From Cyanobium usitatum str. Tous (GTDB taxonomy: Bacteria; Cyanobacteriota; Cyanobacteriia; PCC-6307; Cyanobiaceae): a stretch of 64,000 bases of DNA. The notes below the pieces were generated by a model. It made no database searches, was not told where the DNA came from, and saw only the letters and a program-made list of their open reading frames with translations. Location of the stretch: the NCBI RefSeq assembly GCF_963920485.1, contig NZ_OY986431.1, positions 1,550,001 to 1,614,000 on the forward strand, written 5' to 3'. The translations under genes were made by a program, and so were the position numbers. This document shows positions 54,388 to 63,730 of this stretch, in pieces; positions within the stretch are counted from its first letter, which is position 1, and every line of letters begins with the position of its first letter.

Positions 54388-54865
54388 CCGCGGTGAACCA
54401 GCCCAGGCCCTGGGCCAGATGCAGCGGCGAACCAGCCAGCACCAAGCCGGGCAAGGCAACCAGGGGCCCGATCAGGGCACCGATCAGCACCTCCAGGCGG
54501 GTGTGGCCGAGATTTTCCTTGAGGGGCTTCGGGGCGGGTCCCATCTCATTAACGCGGGCGGCGGTGAGGCCGGCGGCGCGGCGCACGCCAGAGGCGTCGT
54601 AGAGCACCACAAAACAGAGCACGGCCGCCAGGGCAAACAGGGGCCCCTCAAAGCCCTGCACCCAACCAAGGGCTGCGGTGGTGCCGGTGAGCAGGGCCGA
54701 GTGGCTCGAGGGCATGCCACCGGTTTCCACCAGCACCCGCGGATTCCAGCGGCGATGCACCACCAGCTCAATCACCAGCTTGGAGAGCTGGGCAACGCCA
54801 CAGGCCGCCAGGCCCCACCAGAGCACGCCGTTGTCGAAGACGCCTATCAGCACGGGGTTACTCAT
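54380..54865 (-). CDS. divergent PAP2-family membrane protein (DUF212)
   Basis: A 161-residue protein with four hydrophobic segments. The PAP2-like active-site string [15 protein letters not shown] and the later [14 protein letters not shown] match the DUF212/divergent-PAP2 family found in plants and cyanobacteria. Its phosphatase substrate is unknown; polyprenyl or lipid phosphates are possible given the coupled crtE gene, whose stop it overlaps by 4 bp. Confidence 0.88.
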   Translation of the reverse strand: MSNPVLIGVFDNGVLWWGLAACGVAQLSKLVIELVVHRRWNPRVLVETGGMPSSHSALLTGTTAALGWVQGFEGPLFALAAVLCFVVLYDASGVRRAAGLTAARVNEMGPAPKPLKENLGHTRLEVLIGALIGPLVALPGLVLAGSPLHLAQGLGWFTAVG

Positions 54866-55764
54866 CGGTCGCGGCTCGTGATGTAGTCGGCCAGGGCCAG
54901 CAGGGGCGCGGCACTGGCCTGCCAGGGAGCCAGGGCGGCCTTGGCCTCGGCCACTAGGGCATCAGCCCGCTGGCGCGATTCCTCTAAGCCCAGCAGCTTG
55001 GGGTAGGTGGTTTTGTCGGCGGTGAGATCCTTGCCGGCGGTTTTGCCAAGAACCTCACTGCTGGCGGTGACATCAAGGATGTCGTCGATGATCTGAAAGG
55101 CCAAACCAATGCCGCGGGCGTAGGTGCGCAGGGCGGCCAGCAGCTCCGCGGAGGCAGCAGCGATCAGGGCGCCGGTGAGCACGCAGGCCCGCAGCAGGGC
55201 GCCGGTTTTGTGCAGGTGGATGTATTCGAGGGTGTCGAGATCGACGGATTTGGCCTCGCACTCCAGATCCACCACCTGACCGCCCACCAGGCCGGGGGCG
55301 CCAGAAGCCAGGGATAGCTCTCCCACCACCGCCAGCAAGCGCTCGGCCGGCACGCCCGGGCTGCGCATCGCCACCATCTCAAAGGCGCGGGTGAGCAGGG
55401 CATCACCGGCCAGGATGGCGTTGGCTTCGCCATACACCTTGTGATTAGTGGGGCGGCCGCGGCGCAGATCGTCGTTGTCCATCGCCGGCAGGTCGTCATG
55501 GATCAGCGACATGGTGTGCACCATCTCCAGGGCCACCGCCGTGGGCATGGCCAAATCGCTGTCGCCACCAGCCAGCTCACAGGCCGCCAGGCAGAGGATC
55601 GGCCGCAGCCGCTTGCCACCGGCCAGCAGCGAATAACGCATCGCCTCGCGCAGGGATTCGGGCCGCTCCGGCCCCAGGGAGCCATCAAGGGCCGCCTCCA
55701 CCCGCAGGCGGGTCGCCTCCAGATAGGCGGCGAAGTCAAAGGGGCTGGAGTCCGCCGCGGTCAT
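54862..55764 (-). CDS. crtE: geranylgeranyl diphosphate synthase
   Basis: A 300-residue trans-prenyltransferase. The first Asp-rich motif is [18 protein letters not shown] and the second is [15 protein letters not shown]-type text appears as HLHKTGALL. It makes GGPP for carotenoids, phytol and quinone side chains. It is followed by the PAP2-like gene and the helicase in one minus-strand run. Upstream, the 231-bp gap to folD contains the palindrome at 55879 and a poly-C tract. Confidence 0.94.
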   Translation of the reverse strand: MTAADSSPFDFAAYLEATRLRVEAALDGSLGPERPESLREAMRYSLLAGGKRLRPILCLAACELAGGDSDLAMPTAVALEMVHTMSLIHDDLPAMDNDDLRRGRPTNHKVYGEANAILAGDALLTRAFEMVAMRSPGVPAERLLAVVGELSLASGAPGLVGGQVVDLECEAKSVDLDTLEYIHLHKTGALLRACVLTGALIAAASAELLAALRTYARGIGLAFQIIDDILDVTASSEVLGKTAGKDLTADKTTYPKLLGLEESRQRADALVAEAKAALAPWQASAAPLLALADYITSRDR

Positions 55765-55878
55765 GGAGCTTCGGCCAGGGGCCTCCGTGCTAGCGGGATT
55801 CTCTCAGGCGGGGTGGCGCAGGGTGCTCAAGAGCGCGGAACGTTGCGGCCTAGAGCTCTGGCTTCCATTTTCATGGTC

Positions 55879-55913
55879 TCCTTGATTCCGTACAACCTGT
55901 TCAGAATCAAGGA
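55879..55913. repeat. 35-nt palindromic element, copy A
   Basis: tccttgattc (55879-55888) is repeated in inverse as gaatcaagga (55904-55913), and within the loop gtaca and tgttc continue the dyad imperfectly. A second copy at 61234-61266 has the same spacing, 28 of 38 identical bases including the flanking acagca, and stems changed by compensatory substitutions. The element lies upstream of crtE and downstream of folD. Confidence 0.7.
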
Positions 55914-55929
55914 CAGCAGCAGAACATCT

Positions 55930-55942
55930 CCCCCCCCCCCCC
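55930..55942. repeat. poly-C tract of 13
   Basis: Thirteen consecutive C lie in the crtE-folD gap, 17 bp after palindrome copy A. Such homopolymers change length easily. No reading frame depends on it that I can recognise, so any effect would be on transcription or RNA. Confidence 0.85.
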
Positions 55943-55995
55943 GGTCCTGTTCACCCCCTCGACCCTCTTCAGCCCAGGGACCATCCAATCCCCGC

Positions 55996-56874
55996 TCAGG
56001 GCACCAGATCGCCCAGGTCGTGGGCGACGCCGGCGCGGCGGCACCAGGCCACCACGGTGTTTACCAGCAGCATGGTGACGGTCATCGGGCCGACGCCACC
56101 AGGCACGGGGCTGATGGCGCTGGCGAGGGGCTCCACCTCCTCAAAGCGCACGTCGCCGCATAGACCGCTCTCGGTACGGTGAATGCCCACATCAATCACC
56201 ACGGCACCGGGTTTGACATGCTCGGCGCCGATCATGCAGGGCCGGCCGGCGGCCACCACCAGCACGTCGGCCTGGCGGGTGAGGGCGGCGAGATCCGTGG
56301 TGCGGGAGTGGGCCACGCTCACGGTGGCATCGGCGGCTTGGAGCATCAGCGCCATCGGCTGGCCCACCAGGATGCTGCGGCCCACCACGACGGCCCGCTG
56401 GCCGCAAAGGGCCACACCGTGGCGGGCCAGCAGGGCCATCACACCAGCGGGGGTGCAGCTACGCGGCCCCGGCTCACCCTTGAGCAGCCGGCCCAGGTTG
56501 AGGGTGTGCAGGCCATCGGCATCCTTCTCCGGGTCGATCGCCAGCAGCAGGGGGCCTTCATCGAGGCAGGCAGGCAGGGGCAGCTGCAGCAAGATGCCGT
56601 CGCAGGCGGGATCGGCGTTGAGCTGCTGCACCGCGGCCAGCACTTCGGCAGCGCTGGCCGTGGCGCTGAGGTGGGCGCCCAGGCTGGTGATGCCCACCCG
56701 GGCGCAGGCCTTCTCCTTATTAGCTACGTAAACGCCGCTGGCCGGGTCGTCGCCCACCCGCAGCACCGCCAAACCAGGCGGGCGCCCCACGGCTGCCAGT
56801 CGCTCAGCGATCGTCGCCTGCAACCGGAGTTCGATCTCACCGGCCAGCTGGCGGCCGTCCATACGGGTGGCCAT
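55996..56874 (-). CDS. folD: methylenetetrahydrofolate dehydrogenase/cyclohydrolase
   Basis: A 292-residue bifunctional FolD. Motifs are [15 protein letters not shown] with the catalytic Tyr/Lys, [15 protein letters not shown], the Gly-rich [16 protein letters not shown] and the C-terminal [16 protein letters not shown]. It interconverts one-carbon folate forms. ATG 56874 ([12 protein letters not shown]) fits the family; the ATG six codons upstream is possible. It is divergent from pgpH with about 70 bp between starts. Confidence 0.95.
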   Translation of the reverse strand: MATRMDGRQLAGEIELRLQATIAERLAAVGRPPGLAVLRVGDDPASGVYVANKEKACARVGITSLGAHLSATASAAEVLAAVQQLNADPACDGILLQLPLPACLDEGPLLLAIDPEKDADGLHTLNLGRLLKGEPGPRSCTPAGVMALLARHGVALCGQRAVVVGRSILVGQPMALMLQAADATVSVAHSRTTDLAALTRQADVLVVAAGRPCMIGAEHVKPGAVVIDVGIHRTESGLCGDVRFEEVEPLASAISPVPGGVGPMTVTMLLVNTVVAWCRRAGVAHDLGDLVP

Positions 56875-56943
56875 GGTGCAGAAAGCAAGCACGCCTTCCC
56901 AGCTTGCAATCCCGCCCGGCCTGGGGCCCGCTAGCGTTTTGGA

Positions 56944-59013
56944 ATGGTGTTAAGGCGGCTGCGAACCCTGTGGCGGCAGTTATTGCGGCTGGAGCGCCCG
57001 CGGCATTCGCCGGGACTTTGGCGCAATCGCGATACAGCCTCAGTGCTACTGGTGTGCGCCCTGGTGGCCCTGGTATCGAGTTGGCCCTGGCTGGTGGAGC
57101 CAAACCTGCGACCCGGCATGGAGGCGCCCTTCACCGCTAGGGCGCCGCAGGCGGCAATGGTGGTGGATAGCAACGCCCTGGAGGAGCGGCGCCAGGAGTT
57201 GGTGCCTCGCAGCACGGTGCAGGTGGTGGATGAGCAGGCCAGCGGGCAACTGCGTCAAAAATTGGAGCAGGTTCTGCAGGCGGTGGAAAAGCAGGCCAAA
57301 TCAGACCAGCAGCGCATCGAACCGGTGGCAATCACCAGCGAGGAGCGCAAGTGGCTGCGGGGGGCCGGGGGCACCCAGCTCACGGCCTGGGGCCGGGAGG
57401 TGCGTCAAGCCCAGCTGCGCATGCTCAGCCAGGGGCTGGCAGCTGGCGTGGCAGAAGGCCAGCTGCTGCAGGCGGCCACCCTGCAGCTCGAGCCCTTGGC
57501 ACCGCTACCGCGGGGGCTGGGGGCACGGCTTTTGGCTAGCTCCCTACAGGGCCACTCCAACCTGCGCAGTGATCCAGGCCTGAGCCAGCGACGCATCGAG
57601 GCGTTGATCACCCAGCAGGGGATCCCCACGATCAAGGTGCAGCAGGGAGATCTGATCACCCGTCAGGGCGACACGATCAGCCCCCAGGCCTTTGACGTGC
57701 TCGATTACTTCGGCCTGGTGAACCGGCGGCCGCGGCCCCTGGCCTGGCTAGGTCATTTTCTTGAAGCGCTGGCCATGGCTGGCGTGCTGGTGCTGGTGCT
57801 GCGCCGCTGGCGGGCCTGCCTGGAGCCGCGGCAAGCGCTGCTGGCCCTGGGGGGCCTGCTGGTGGTGCAGGGTTTTGCGCTGTGGCTGGGACCGCTGGCG
57901 AGTCCGCTGGTGCTGCTGGTGCCCCCGGCGCTGCTGCTGGCCCAAGGCCTGGGCACCCCCTGCGGCTTGGCCTGGCTGGCGGCAGCCAGCTTCCTGTGGC
58001 CGATGCCGATCACGGCCCTGATGGGAGTGCGGCTGCTGGTGGCGGCAGCGGTGGGCAGCCTGGCGGCCCTGGCGGCCGGACGACAGCGCAGCCGGGCTGA
58101 ACTACTGCAACTGGCGGTGCTGCTGCCCGGCGCCGGGCTGCTGCTGCAGTGGCTACTACTGCAATGGGGGCTGCAGGGGCCGGGAGCGGTGGCCCAGGTG
58201 GACCTCATTAGCGAAGCCCTGCTACTGGGCGGGCTGCTGATGGCGGGCCTGCTGCTTGCGCCGCTGGTGGAAACCTTCTTTGGCCTGGTGACGCGGGCGC
58301 GGTTGATGGAGCTGGCCGACCTACAAAGGCCCCTGCTGCGGCGGCTCTCGGTGGAAGCACCCGGCACCTTCGAGCACACCTTGATGATCGCGGGCCTAGC
58401 TGAGGAGGGGGCGCGGGCCATCCAGGCCGACATCGATCTGGTGCGCACCGGGGCGATGTATCACGACGTGGGCAAACTGCACGGCCCCCAGTGGTTTATC
58501 GAGAATCAGGGCGAGGGCGCCAACCCGCACGACAGCCTTGACGACCCCTTCGCCAGCGCCGCCATCCTGCAGGCCCATGTGGATGAGGGATTGAAGCTGG
58601 CCCGCCGCTATCGGTTGCCGCGGCCCCTGGCCGACTTCATCCCAGAGCACCAGGGCACCTTGAAGATGGGCTATTTCCTGCACCATGCCCGCGAACGGGA
58701 TCCTGGCGTTGCCGAGGAGCGCTTCCGCTATCGGGGGCCAACCCCCCGCAGCCGGGAGACGGCGATCTTGATGCTGGCCGATGGCTGCGAAGCCGCCCTG
58801 CGCTCCCTGCCGCCAGGCACTTGCGAAAGCGAGGCTCGCCAGATGGTGCGCCGCATCATCGAAGCCCGCCAGGACGACAACCAGCTAGCCGAAAGTGGCA
58901 TCAGTCGGGCCGAACTGGAACTACTGATCCGGGCCTTCGTGCGGGTGTGGCGGCGGATGCGCCACCGCCGGATCGCCTACCCGATCCCAGCCAGAAAGGG
59001 CTACAGCGCCTAG
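56944..59013 (+). CDS. pgpH: 7TM-HD phosphohydrolase PgpH (c-di-AMP phosphodiesterase family)
   Basis: A 689-residue protein. After one transmembrane helix (residues about 31-50), an extracytoplasmic 7TMR-HDED domain spans to about 255, seven hydrophobic segments follow to about 445, and the HD domain has the metal ligands in [28 protein letters not shown], and [12 protein letters not shown]. PgpH proteins hydrolyse c-di-AMP; with cdaA in this window the organism can both make and remove it. Its TAG forms the palindrome CTAG with the stop of the convergent J-domain gene. Confidence 0.93.
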   Translation: MVLRRLRTLWRQLLRLERPRHSPGLWRNRDTASVLLVCALVALVSSWPWLVEPNLRPGMEAPFTARAPQAAMVVDSNALEERRQELVPRSTVQVVDEQASGQLRQKLEQVLQAVEKQAKSDQQRIEPVAITSEERKWLRGAGGTQLTAWGREVRQAQLRMLSQGLAAGVAEGQLLQAATLQLEPLAPLPRGLGARLLASSLQGHSNLRSDPGLSQRRIEALITQQGIPTIKVQQGDLITRQGDTISPQAFDVLDYFGLVNRRPRPLAWLGHFLEALAMAGVLVLVLRRWRACLEPRQALLALGGLLVVQGFALWLGPLASPLVLLVPPALLLAQGLGTPCGLAWLAAASFLWPMPITALMGVRLLVAAAVGSLAALAAGRQRSRAELLQLAVLLPGAGLLLQWLLLQWGLQGPGAVAQVDLISEALLLGGLLMAGLLLAPLVETFFGLVTRARLMELADLQRPLLRRLSVEAPGTFEHTLMIAGLAEEGARAIQADIDLVRTGAMYHDVGKLHGPQWFIENQGEGANPHDSLDDPFASAAILQAHVDEGLKLARRYRLPRPLADFIPEHQGTLKMGYFLHHARERDPGVAEERFRYRGPTPRSRETAILMLADGCEAALRSLPPGTCESEARQMVRRIIEARQDDNQLAESGISRAELELLIRAFVRVWRRMRHRRIAYPIPARKGYSA

Positions 59014-59519
59014 GGCGGCGCCTCAAAATGCTGCCAGGCCTCGAGCAGGGTGTAGGCGGCCAGTTTGCGCTGCCAGACATCTACCGCGCCGCCCTGATCG
59101 GGGTGCCATTGGGGCAGGTTGCGGCGCCAGGCTGAGCGCACCAGGGCCCAGTCGCTGCCGGGTTCCAAACCGAGCTCAGCGCAGGCCCGCCGGTAGGCAT
59201 CAGGAGGCGGTGGTGCTATCGCGGCGGGGCGCCCAGAAGAACTCCGCACCAGCACGGGCCGAATGGTCACCCGCCTCGGCCTGCTCAGCAGCAGCCACAG
59301 GCCGCGCAGCAGCCCATTGGCAATCAGCAGGACACCCACCCCGGCGAAGATCGCCGGCGACCAGAGCATGCGCAGGCTGTCGGCAGCGAGCTGGGAGTTG
59401 CCCTGCCCCCCCTGCTGGCTGGCACCCACCAGGATGAAGGCGGCCAGCAGCGCACCGAGGCCCAGACTGATCAGGCCGTGCAGCAGCGAGTCCAGGGCTG
59501 GGCGGATCCGGGCGCTCAT
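59010..59519 (-). CDS. membrane-anchored J-domain protein
   Basis: A 169-residue protein with two transmembrane helices (about residues 12-33 and 52-78) and a C-terminal J-domain: YRRACAELGLEPGSDWALVR, then SAWRRNLPQWHPDQGGAVDV with an intact HPD. It probably recruits DnaK to a membrane. Its stop codon shares the 4-bp CTAG with the pgpH stop, and its ATG overlaps the TGA of a short PQ-loop fragment. Confidence 0.82.
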   Translation of the reverse strand: MSARIRPALDSLLHGLISLGLGALLAAFILVGASQQGGQGNSQLAADSLRMLWSPAIFAGVGVLLIANGLLRGLWLLLSRPRRVTIRPVLVRSSSGRPAAIAPPPPDAYRRACAELGLEPGSDWALVRSAWRRNLPQWHPDQGGAVDVWQRKLAAYTLLEAWQHFEAPP

Positions 59520-59620
59520 CGGCGCGGAGCGCGCAGGGTCTTGAGGGCCTGGGGAAAGAAGCTCAAGGTGGTGAGCAACGCCGCTAGGTAACCAAAGGCG
59601 CGCACAGCAGAACTAACCAA
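59516..59620 (-). pseudogene. truncated SemiSWEET/PQ-loop fragment
   Basis: A 34-codon frame from TTG 59620 to TGA 59518-59516 reads VSSAVRAFGYLAALLTTLSF then FPQALKTLRAPRR. This is one transmembrane helix ending in the PQ-loop motif and matches the first helix of SemiSWEET sugar transporters, which are normally about 85-90 residues with three helices. The other two helices are absent, so this is likely a remnant. The TGA overlaps the ATG of the J-domain gene as ATGA. Confidence 0.45.
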
Positions 59621-59660
59621 GGGAGCATGGGAGTCGGCACTCGATCCTGCCCCTACTCAC

Positions 59661-61172
59661 ATGACATTGCTCAACTTCCGCGAGCTCCAGACCCAGCTGA
59701 AGCCGCAGTGGGGCCGGAGCACCGCAGTCCAGGGGCCGGATGTGGACGTGCTGATGGTGCCGTCGCTGTCGATGGACCAGAACCAGATCGACTTGGTGAC
59801 CGGCGCCCACCACTACGAGGAGCGCCAGCTGTTTTCGCTGATCCGGCTGCGGGACCCGGGGGTGCGCATGGTGTACGCCACCAGCAAACCGCTGGGGGAG
59901 CTGGTGGTGGATGCGGTGCTGGAGCTGCTGCCGGGGGTGCCCACCTCCCACGCGCGGCGGCGGTTGCACCTGGTCGACACCGACGACGCCTCAAGCCGGC
60001 CCCTCACCGCCAAGCTGCTGGAGCGGCCGGCCCTGCTGGGGCGCATCGCCGAGCTGCTGCGGCCGGGGCGCAGCTTCATCAACTGCTTTGTGGTGAGCGA
60101 CCTGGAACGCCAGCTCTCGGAGCGGCTGCAGGTGCCGCTGCTGGGCACCGATCCGGCCCTGGGCTATTGGGGCAGCAAGGCCGGCAGCCGCGAGCTGTTC
60201 GCCCGCTGCGGCGTGCCCCACCCGCCCGGCTCGGCCCTCACCCACAACCTCGACGACCTGTGCGAAGCCACCGCCGAGCTCTGGGAAGCCCACCCCGAGC
60301 TGCGCCACTGCGTGGTGAAGCTCAATGAGGGCTTCAGCGGCGAGGGCAATGCCCCCCTGCCACTGGCGCCGCTACAGCTGGCCGGGCTCAGTGGCGCTGA
60401 GCGACGGCGGCGGTTGCGGCAGGCTCTGGAGGCGCTGCCGATGCCAGCAGCCAGCTGGAAGGAGCAGCTGGCGGTGCAGGGGGCGCTAGTGGAGGCTTGG
60501 CTGGAAGGAGGGGAGGAGCTCTGCTCACCGAGCGTGCAGGGCACGATTCATCCCGGCACAGCGGGCCAGCCAGGGCTGGTAGAAGTGCTCTCGAGCCATG
60601 AACAGGTGCTGGGCGGCGCCAGCGGCCAGACCTACCTCGGCTGCAGCTTCCCGGCGGCCGAGCCCTACCGGGCCGAGCTGATGCGCCACGGCCAGGCGGT
60701 GGGCGAGGCGCTGGCGGCGGAGGGGGCCCTGGAGCGCTACGCGGTGGATTTCATCGCCCGGCGCTTTAGCGATCGCTGGGACCTACAGGCGATCGAGGTG
60801 AACCTGCGCCAGGGGGGCACCACCCACCCCTACATGGCGCTAAGCGCCATCACCAGCGGCAGCCTCGATCCAGCCAGCGGTTTGTATCACGCCCCCAGCG
60901 GCCCGGCCCTGCACTACAAGGCCACCGACAACCTCACGGCGCCGCACCTGCGCGGGCTGCTGCCGGTGGATCTGATCGACATCGTGGCGGAGGCGGGCCT
61001 GCACTTCGACCCAGCCAAGTTGCGCGGCAGCGTGTTTCACCTGTTGGGCTGCCTGTCGGAATACGGCAAGCTCGGCATGACCTGCATCGGCCGCAGCGCC
61101 GCGGAAGCAGAAGCGGTGTACGCCGCCACCGAGGCCGAGCTGCTTCGGGGTGCCCGGCGGCTGGGGCACTAG
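59661..61172 (+). CDS. ATP-grasp ligase, PGM1-related
   Basis: A 503-residue protein. The ATP-grasp part spans about residues 160-400: GYWGSKAGSRELFARCGVPH, CVVKLNEGFSGEGNA with the ATP-binding Lys, and the metal-binding WDLQAIEVNLRQGGTTHPYM. The C-terminal part (GPALHYKATDNLTAPHLRGL) matches the conserved end of proteins annotated as PGM1-related peptide ligases. Family members form amide bonds in natural-product and protein modification pathways; the cyanobacterial housekeeping-type member has no known substrate. Confidence 0.78.
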   Translation: MTLLNFRELQTQLKPQWGRSTAVQGPDVDVLMVPSLSMDQNQIDLVTGAHHYEERQLFSLIRLRDPGVRMVYATSKPLGELVVDAVLELLPGVPTSHARRRLHLVDTDDASSRPLTAKLLERPALLGRIAELLRPGRSFINCFVVSDLERQLSERLQVPLLGTDPALGYWGSKAGSRELFARCGVPHPPGSALTHNLDDLCEATAELWEAHPELRHCVVKLNEGFSGEGNAPLPLAPLQLAGLSGAERRRRLRQALEALPMPAASWKEQLAVQGALVEAWLEGGEELCSPSVQGTIHPGTAGQPGLVEVLSSHEQVLGGASGQTYLGCSFPAAEPYRAELMRHGQAVGEALAAEGALERYAVDFIARRFSDRWDLQAIEVNLRQGGTTHPYMALSAITSGSLDPASGLYHAPSGPALHYKATDNLTAPHLRGLLPVDLIDIVAEAGLHFDPAKLRGSVFHLLGCLSEYGKLGMTCIGRSAAEAEAVYAATEAELLRGARRLGH

Positions 61173-61233
61173 AGCAGCTGCTGGCGTTGCAGATCCTCGG
61201 GAGCGACGGCTTGAAGTGACTGTGCAGAGCTGC

Positions 61234-61266
61234 CCAGGATTATGTACAAGTTGTGCGGAATCCTGG
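61234..61266. repeat. 33-nt palindromic element, copy B
   Basis: ccaggatt (61234-61241) is inverted as aatcctgg (61259-61266), with acaa-g-ttgt as an inner dyad (61246-61254). It matches copy A at 55879 in spacing, in core (gtacaa, tgt, aatc) and in the trailing acagca. It lies between the ATP-grasp gene and the small gene at 61348. Confidence 0.7.
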
Positions 61267-61347
61267 ACAGCACGCCTGACGCCACAGGCTGAGTGGCTTG
61301 ACAGGGGCAGCGAGATCCGGTTGGTTGGACGAAGTTTTCAAGCATCC

Positions 61348-61536
61348 ATGCAGCGGACGGAGGCCCTCTCCATCCTTCGCCTGAAAGCCCTGCCGGGTAG
61401 CCGGCAGGAGCTCTACCAGGCGATCCAGAGCAGCAACCCCGAGCTAGCGGGCTGGGGTGACCTGGAGTTGGAGGCCTACCGGCGCCTGTGGCAGTTTTTG
61501 CCGCCCGCTGGCGAGTTAAGCCGTAGGGCTGCCTAA
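61348..61536 (+). CDS. small hypothetical protein
   Basis: A 62-residue, probably all-helical protein (RTEALSILRLKALPGSRQEL then YQAIQSSNPELAGWGDLELE). The ATG at 61348 is chosen because the frame upstream, back to 61150, would read through palindrome copy B and into the ATP-grasp gene. It is 8 bp before the lipoprotein gene. No function recognised. Confidence 0.5.
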   Translation: MQRTEALSILRLKALPGSRQELYQAIQSSNPELAGWGDLELEAYRRLWQFLPPAGELSRRAA

Positions 61537-61544
61537 GGGCACCA

Positions 61545-62072
61545 ATGCAGCAACGGCGCACCACAGCAAGCCTTTTTTTTGCCACCTTGATGGCGCTAAC
61601 GCTGCTGGGCTGCAATGGCGAGGAGCGGCAAAAGCGCGAGCAGGCCGCTGCAACACAGCGGCAGCTGAGTGCACTGGTGAGACGCTGCCGCAGCCAGCAG
61701 CCAGCGGTGCAGCGTCAATTGCAGGAGCTGCGGCGCAGCAGCAGCGAGCTGGCCAACCTCAAGCAACAGGCCTACTCCCCCCTACGGAAGCCAACGGCAC
61801 CAGATCCGGAGCTGCTGGCACGCTTCACCCGCGAAGACCAGGAGCTGGAGCAGGAGCGCTATGAGCAGGCCCTGGCCACCTGGCGCAGCAGCGATCGCGC
61901 CGAACGCCGCTACTGGCAGGGCGAGCAGGAGGTCAAGCGGCAACGCAGCACGGCCCGCCAGCTGCAGGCCGAAAAAGCCCTGCTGTCCTTAGGAGTTGGC
62001 AGCTCAGCGGCGGATCGCACCGCTTGGAGCAACTGCGATGCGAAGCAACTTGCTGCAGTGGCGCTACGTTGA
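61545..62072 (+). CDS. coiled-coil lipoprotein
   Basis: A 175-residue exported lipoprotein: hydrophobic signal (ASLFFATLMALTLLG) and lipobox LLGC at residues 20-23. The mature part is almost entirely charged heptad-like helix (QAAATQRQLSALVRRCRSQQ and QELEQERYEQALATWRSSDR), with an NC(D) near the C-terminus. Function unknown; a structural or adaptor role on a membrane is likely. Confidence 0.72.
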   Translation: MQQRRTTASLFFATLMALTLLGCNGEERQKREQAAATQRQLSALVRRCRSQQPAVQRQLQELRRSSSELANLKQQAYSPLRKPTAPDPELLARFTREDQELEQERYEQALATWRSSDRAERRYWQGEQEVKRQRSTARQLQAEKALLSLGVGSSAADRTAWSNCDAKQLAAVALR

Positions 62073-62274
62073 AATGGGAAGCCTTAGCTGCGAAAATTAA
62101 TAACGAAACCAAGTTCTTGTTCCAGGCTGAAACGTGACGGGCGCCCATCAAGAGATGGCTACATGAGCTGTTTTGCATGACCTCCTGCCCGCAAACCACT
62201 TCACAATCCCCAGCCACCCCTGACAAAAGCCCTTCTGCCCGCCAGCATCTAGGCAGAACTGGCTGCTTGCCTTG

Positions 62275-62715
62275 ATGACCCCAGCCCCTGACCAAGCCGC
62301 GATCAGCACCGAAGCCAGCCCCAACGGCGCTGCCCTCGCCTGGGTGCCCTGGCTGCAGGCCGGTGTCACGGCAATGCTGGTGGTGCTTTTTTTGGTGATC
62401 GTGGGTAAATCCCGCCAGCAGAACGCCACCATCCGCCAGCTGCAGGAGCGGGTGCAGGGGTTGGAGAACAGCCGGGCCCTTGATCGCACCACTGGCCTGG
62501 AAGAGCAGTTGCGCACCACCGTGGAGCGGCTGCAGGCGGTGGAGCGCAACGGCACCCGCATCGATGGGCTGAGCCGCGAAACCGCCAACCTGCGGGCCGA
62601 GCTCAGCAAGTTGCGCGCAGCTGGCCCCAATGAAGCGGCTGCCCCGAAAACCGATGAGCTGCCTTTGGGAGTGCCGCGCCTGCCGCCCCTGCGCTCCCCA
62701 TCAACTGCAAACTGA
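62275..62715 (+). CDS. single-pass membrane protein with coiled coil
   Basis: A 146-residue protein with one transmembrane helix at about residues 28-47 (LQAGVTAMLVVLFLVIVGK) followed by a coiled coil (IRQLQERVQGLENSRALDRT and GLEEQLRTTVERLQAVERNG) and a Pro-rich tail. It resembles SlyX/DivIC-like bitopic proteins only in layout. Function unknown. The 200-bp gap before it holds no convincing gene; a short frame MTSCPQTTSQ at 62177 is probably chance. Confidence 0.6.
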   Translation: MTPAPDQAAISTEASPNGAALAWVPWLQAGVTAMLVVLFLVIVGKSRQQNATIRQLQERVQGLENSRALDRTTGLEEQLRTTVERLQAVERNGTRIDGLSRETANLRAELSKLRAAGPNEAAAPKTDELPLGVPRLPPLRSPSTAN

Positions 62716-62721
62716 TCGGTT

Positions 62722-63570
62722 TCAGCCTTTAACCGCATCGCCGGCGGCGCTGGGCAGGATGTAGCGCTGCAGGCCGATAAACACCGCCAGCACAGGCAGG
62801 ATCGAAATCACCGCTCCTGCCGCCACCAGGCGCCAGTCGAGTGAGAAGCTGCTGGCCAGCTGCTGCAGCCCAAGCGGCAGGGTGTAGAGCTCGGGTTCAT
62901 CGAGGATCACCAAGGGCCAGAGAAAATCGCTCCAGGTGCCGATGAACACAAACATCGCCAGGGTTATCAGGTCGGCCCGGGCCGCTGGAATCATCACGTT
63001 CCACCACTCCCCCACCGGCGTGCAGCCATCGCAACGGGCCGCCTCCTCCAGCTCCACCGGCACGCCCAGGAAGCTCTGGCGCAGCAGGAAGATGCCAAAG
63101 GCGGTGGCTGCCTGGGGAATGATCAGGGCCCAGAGGGTGTTGCGCAGGCCGATCTGCACCATCAGCAGGTAGAGCGGAATCATCACCACCTGAAAGGGGA
63201 TCAAAATCGTTGCTACCACCAGGGCCAGCACCAGGCCGCGGCCGCGAAAATTCATGCGGGCCAGGGGATAGGCCGCCAGCGAGCAGAAGAGCACATTGGC
63301 CAGCACCGCCAGAGCACTCACAATCGTGCTGTTGAGCAGGTAGGTGCCGATTGGGTTGTCGCTAAAAAGGCGCCTGTAGGCCTCAAAGCTGGGCTGGCTT
63401 GGCCAGAGGGCTGGCGGGCTGGTGAAAATGTCCTCCGCCGGACCCTTGAGCGAGGTGCTCACCAGCCACAGCAGCGGCACCAGCATCGCCAGGGCCACCA
63501 GCAACAACAAAATCAGCTGGGCGGCGGCACTGAGCCGTGAGCGGCGCGGTCCTGAGAGGGGCAGGCTCAT
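62722..63570 (-). CDS. carbohydrate ABC transporter permease (MalG type)
   Basis: A 282-residue permease with six hydrophobic segments. The EAA loop that docks the ATPase reads VPVELEEAARCDGCTPVGEW, and the N-terminal ASTSLK-type segment (LVSTSLKGPAEDIF) and the C-terminal LQRYILPSAAGDAVKG are typical of the MalG/GgtD group. Cargo is a sugar or compatible solute such as glucosylglycerol or a disaccharide. The partner permease, binding protein and ATPase are not adjacent within the window. Confidence 0.88.
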   Translation of the reverse strand: MSLPLSGPRRSRLSAAAQLILLLLVALAMLVPLLWLVSTSLKGPAEDIFTSPPALWPSQPSFEAYRRLFSDNPIGTYLLNSTIVSALAVLANVLFCSLAAYPLARMNFRGRGLVLALVVATILIPFQVVMIPLYLLMVQIGLRNTLWALIIPQAATAFGIFLLRQSFLGVPVELEEAARCDGCTPVGEWWNVMIPAARADLITLAMFVFIGTWSDFLWPLVILDEPELYTLPLGLQQLASSFSLDWRLVAAGAVISILPVLAVFIGLQRYILPSAAGDAVKG

Positions 63571-63730
63571 GGCGGTGGGCTGAGGGGAAGAAATTGACTC
63601 AGGCGGGGGGACTGGCTAGGGGGGATATCGTGATTTGGCATTTAGCTTAGTCTTGACTTAGCTAATCAATAAAAACAACACACAGCCCATTGCGCGATCC
63701 CAAGCTGAAGCGCCATAGCGACCCAGCGGC

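Noticed and set aside
55891-55904. LexA (SOS) box in palindrome copy A
   Set aside because: GTAC and GTTC are spaced by five bases, one more than the remembered cyanobacterial consensus (GTAC-N4-GTWC), and copy B has GTGC; neither copy fits.
55441-56163. Plus-strand frame containing MVSLIPYNLFRIKDSS over palindrome copy A
   Set aside because: Copy B can be read similarly, but the base changes follow stem pairing, and the frame runs through poly-C and into folD antisense; an RNA/DNA element is the simpler reading.
62177-62275. 32-codon frame MTSCPQTTSQ before the bitopic protein
   Set aside because: No motif, no visible ribosome-binding site, and a composition expected from the region.
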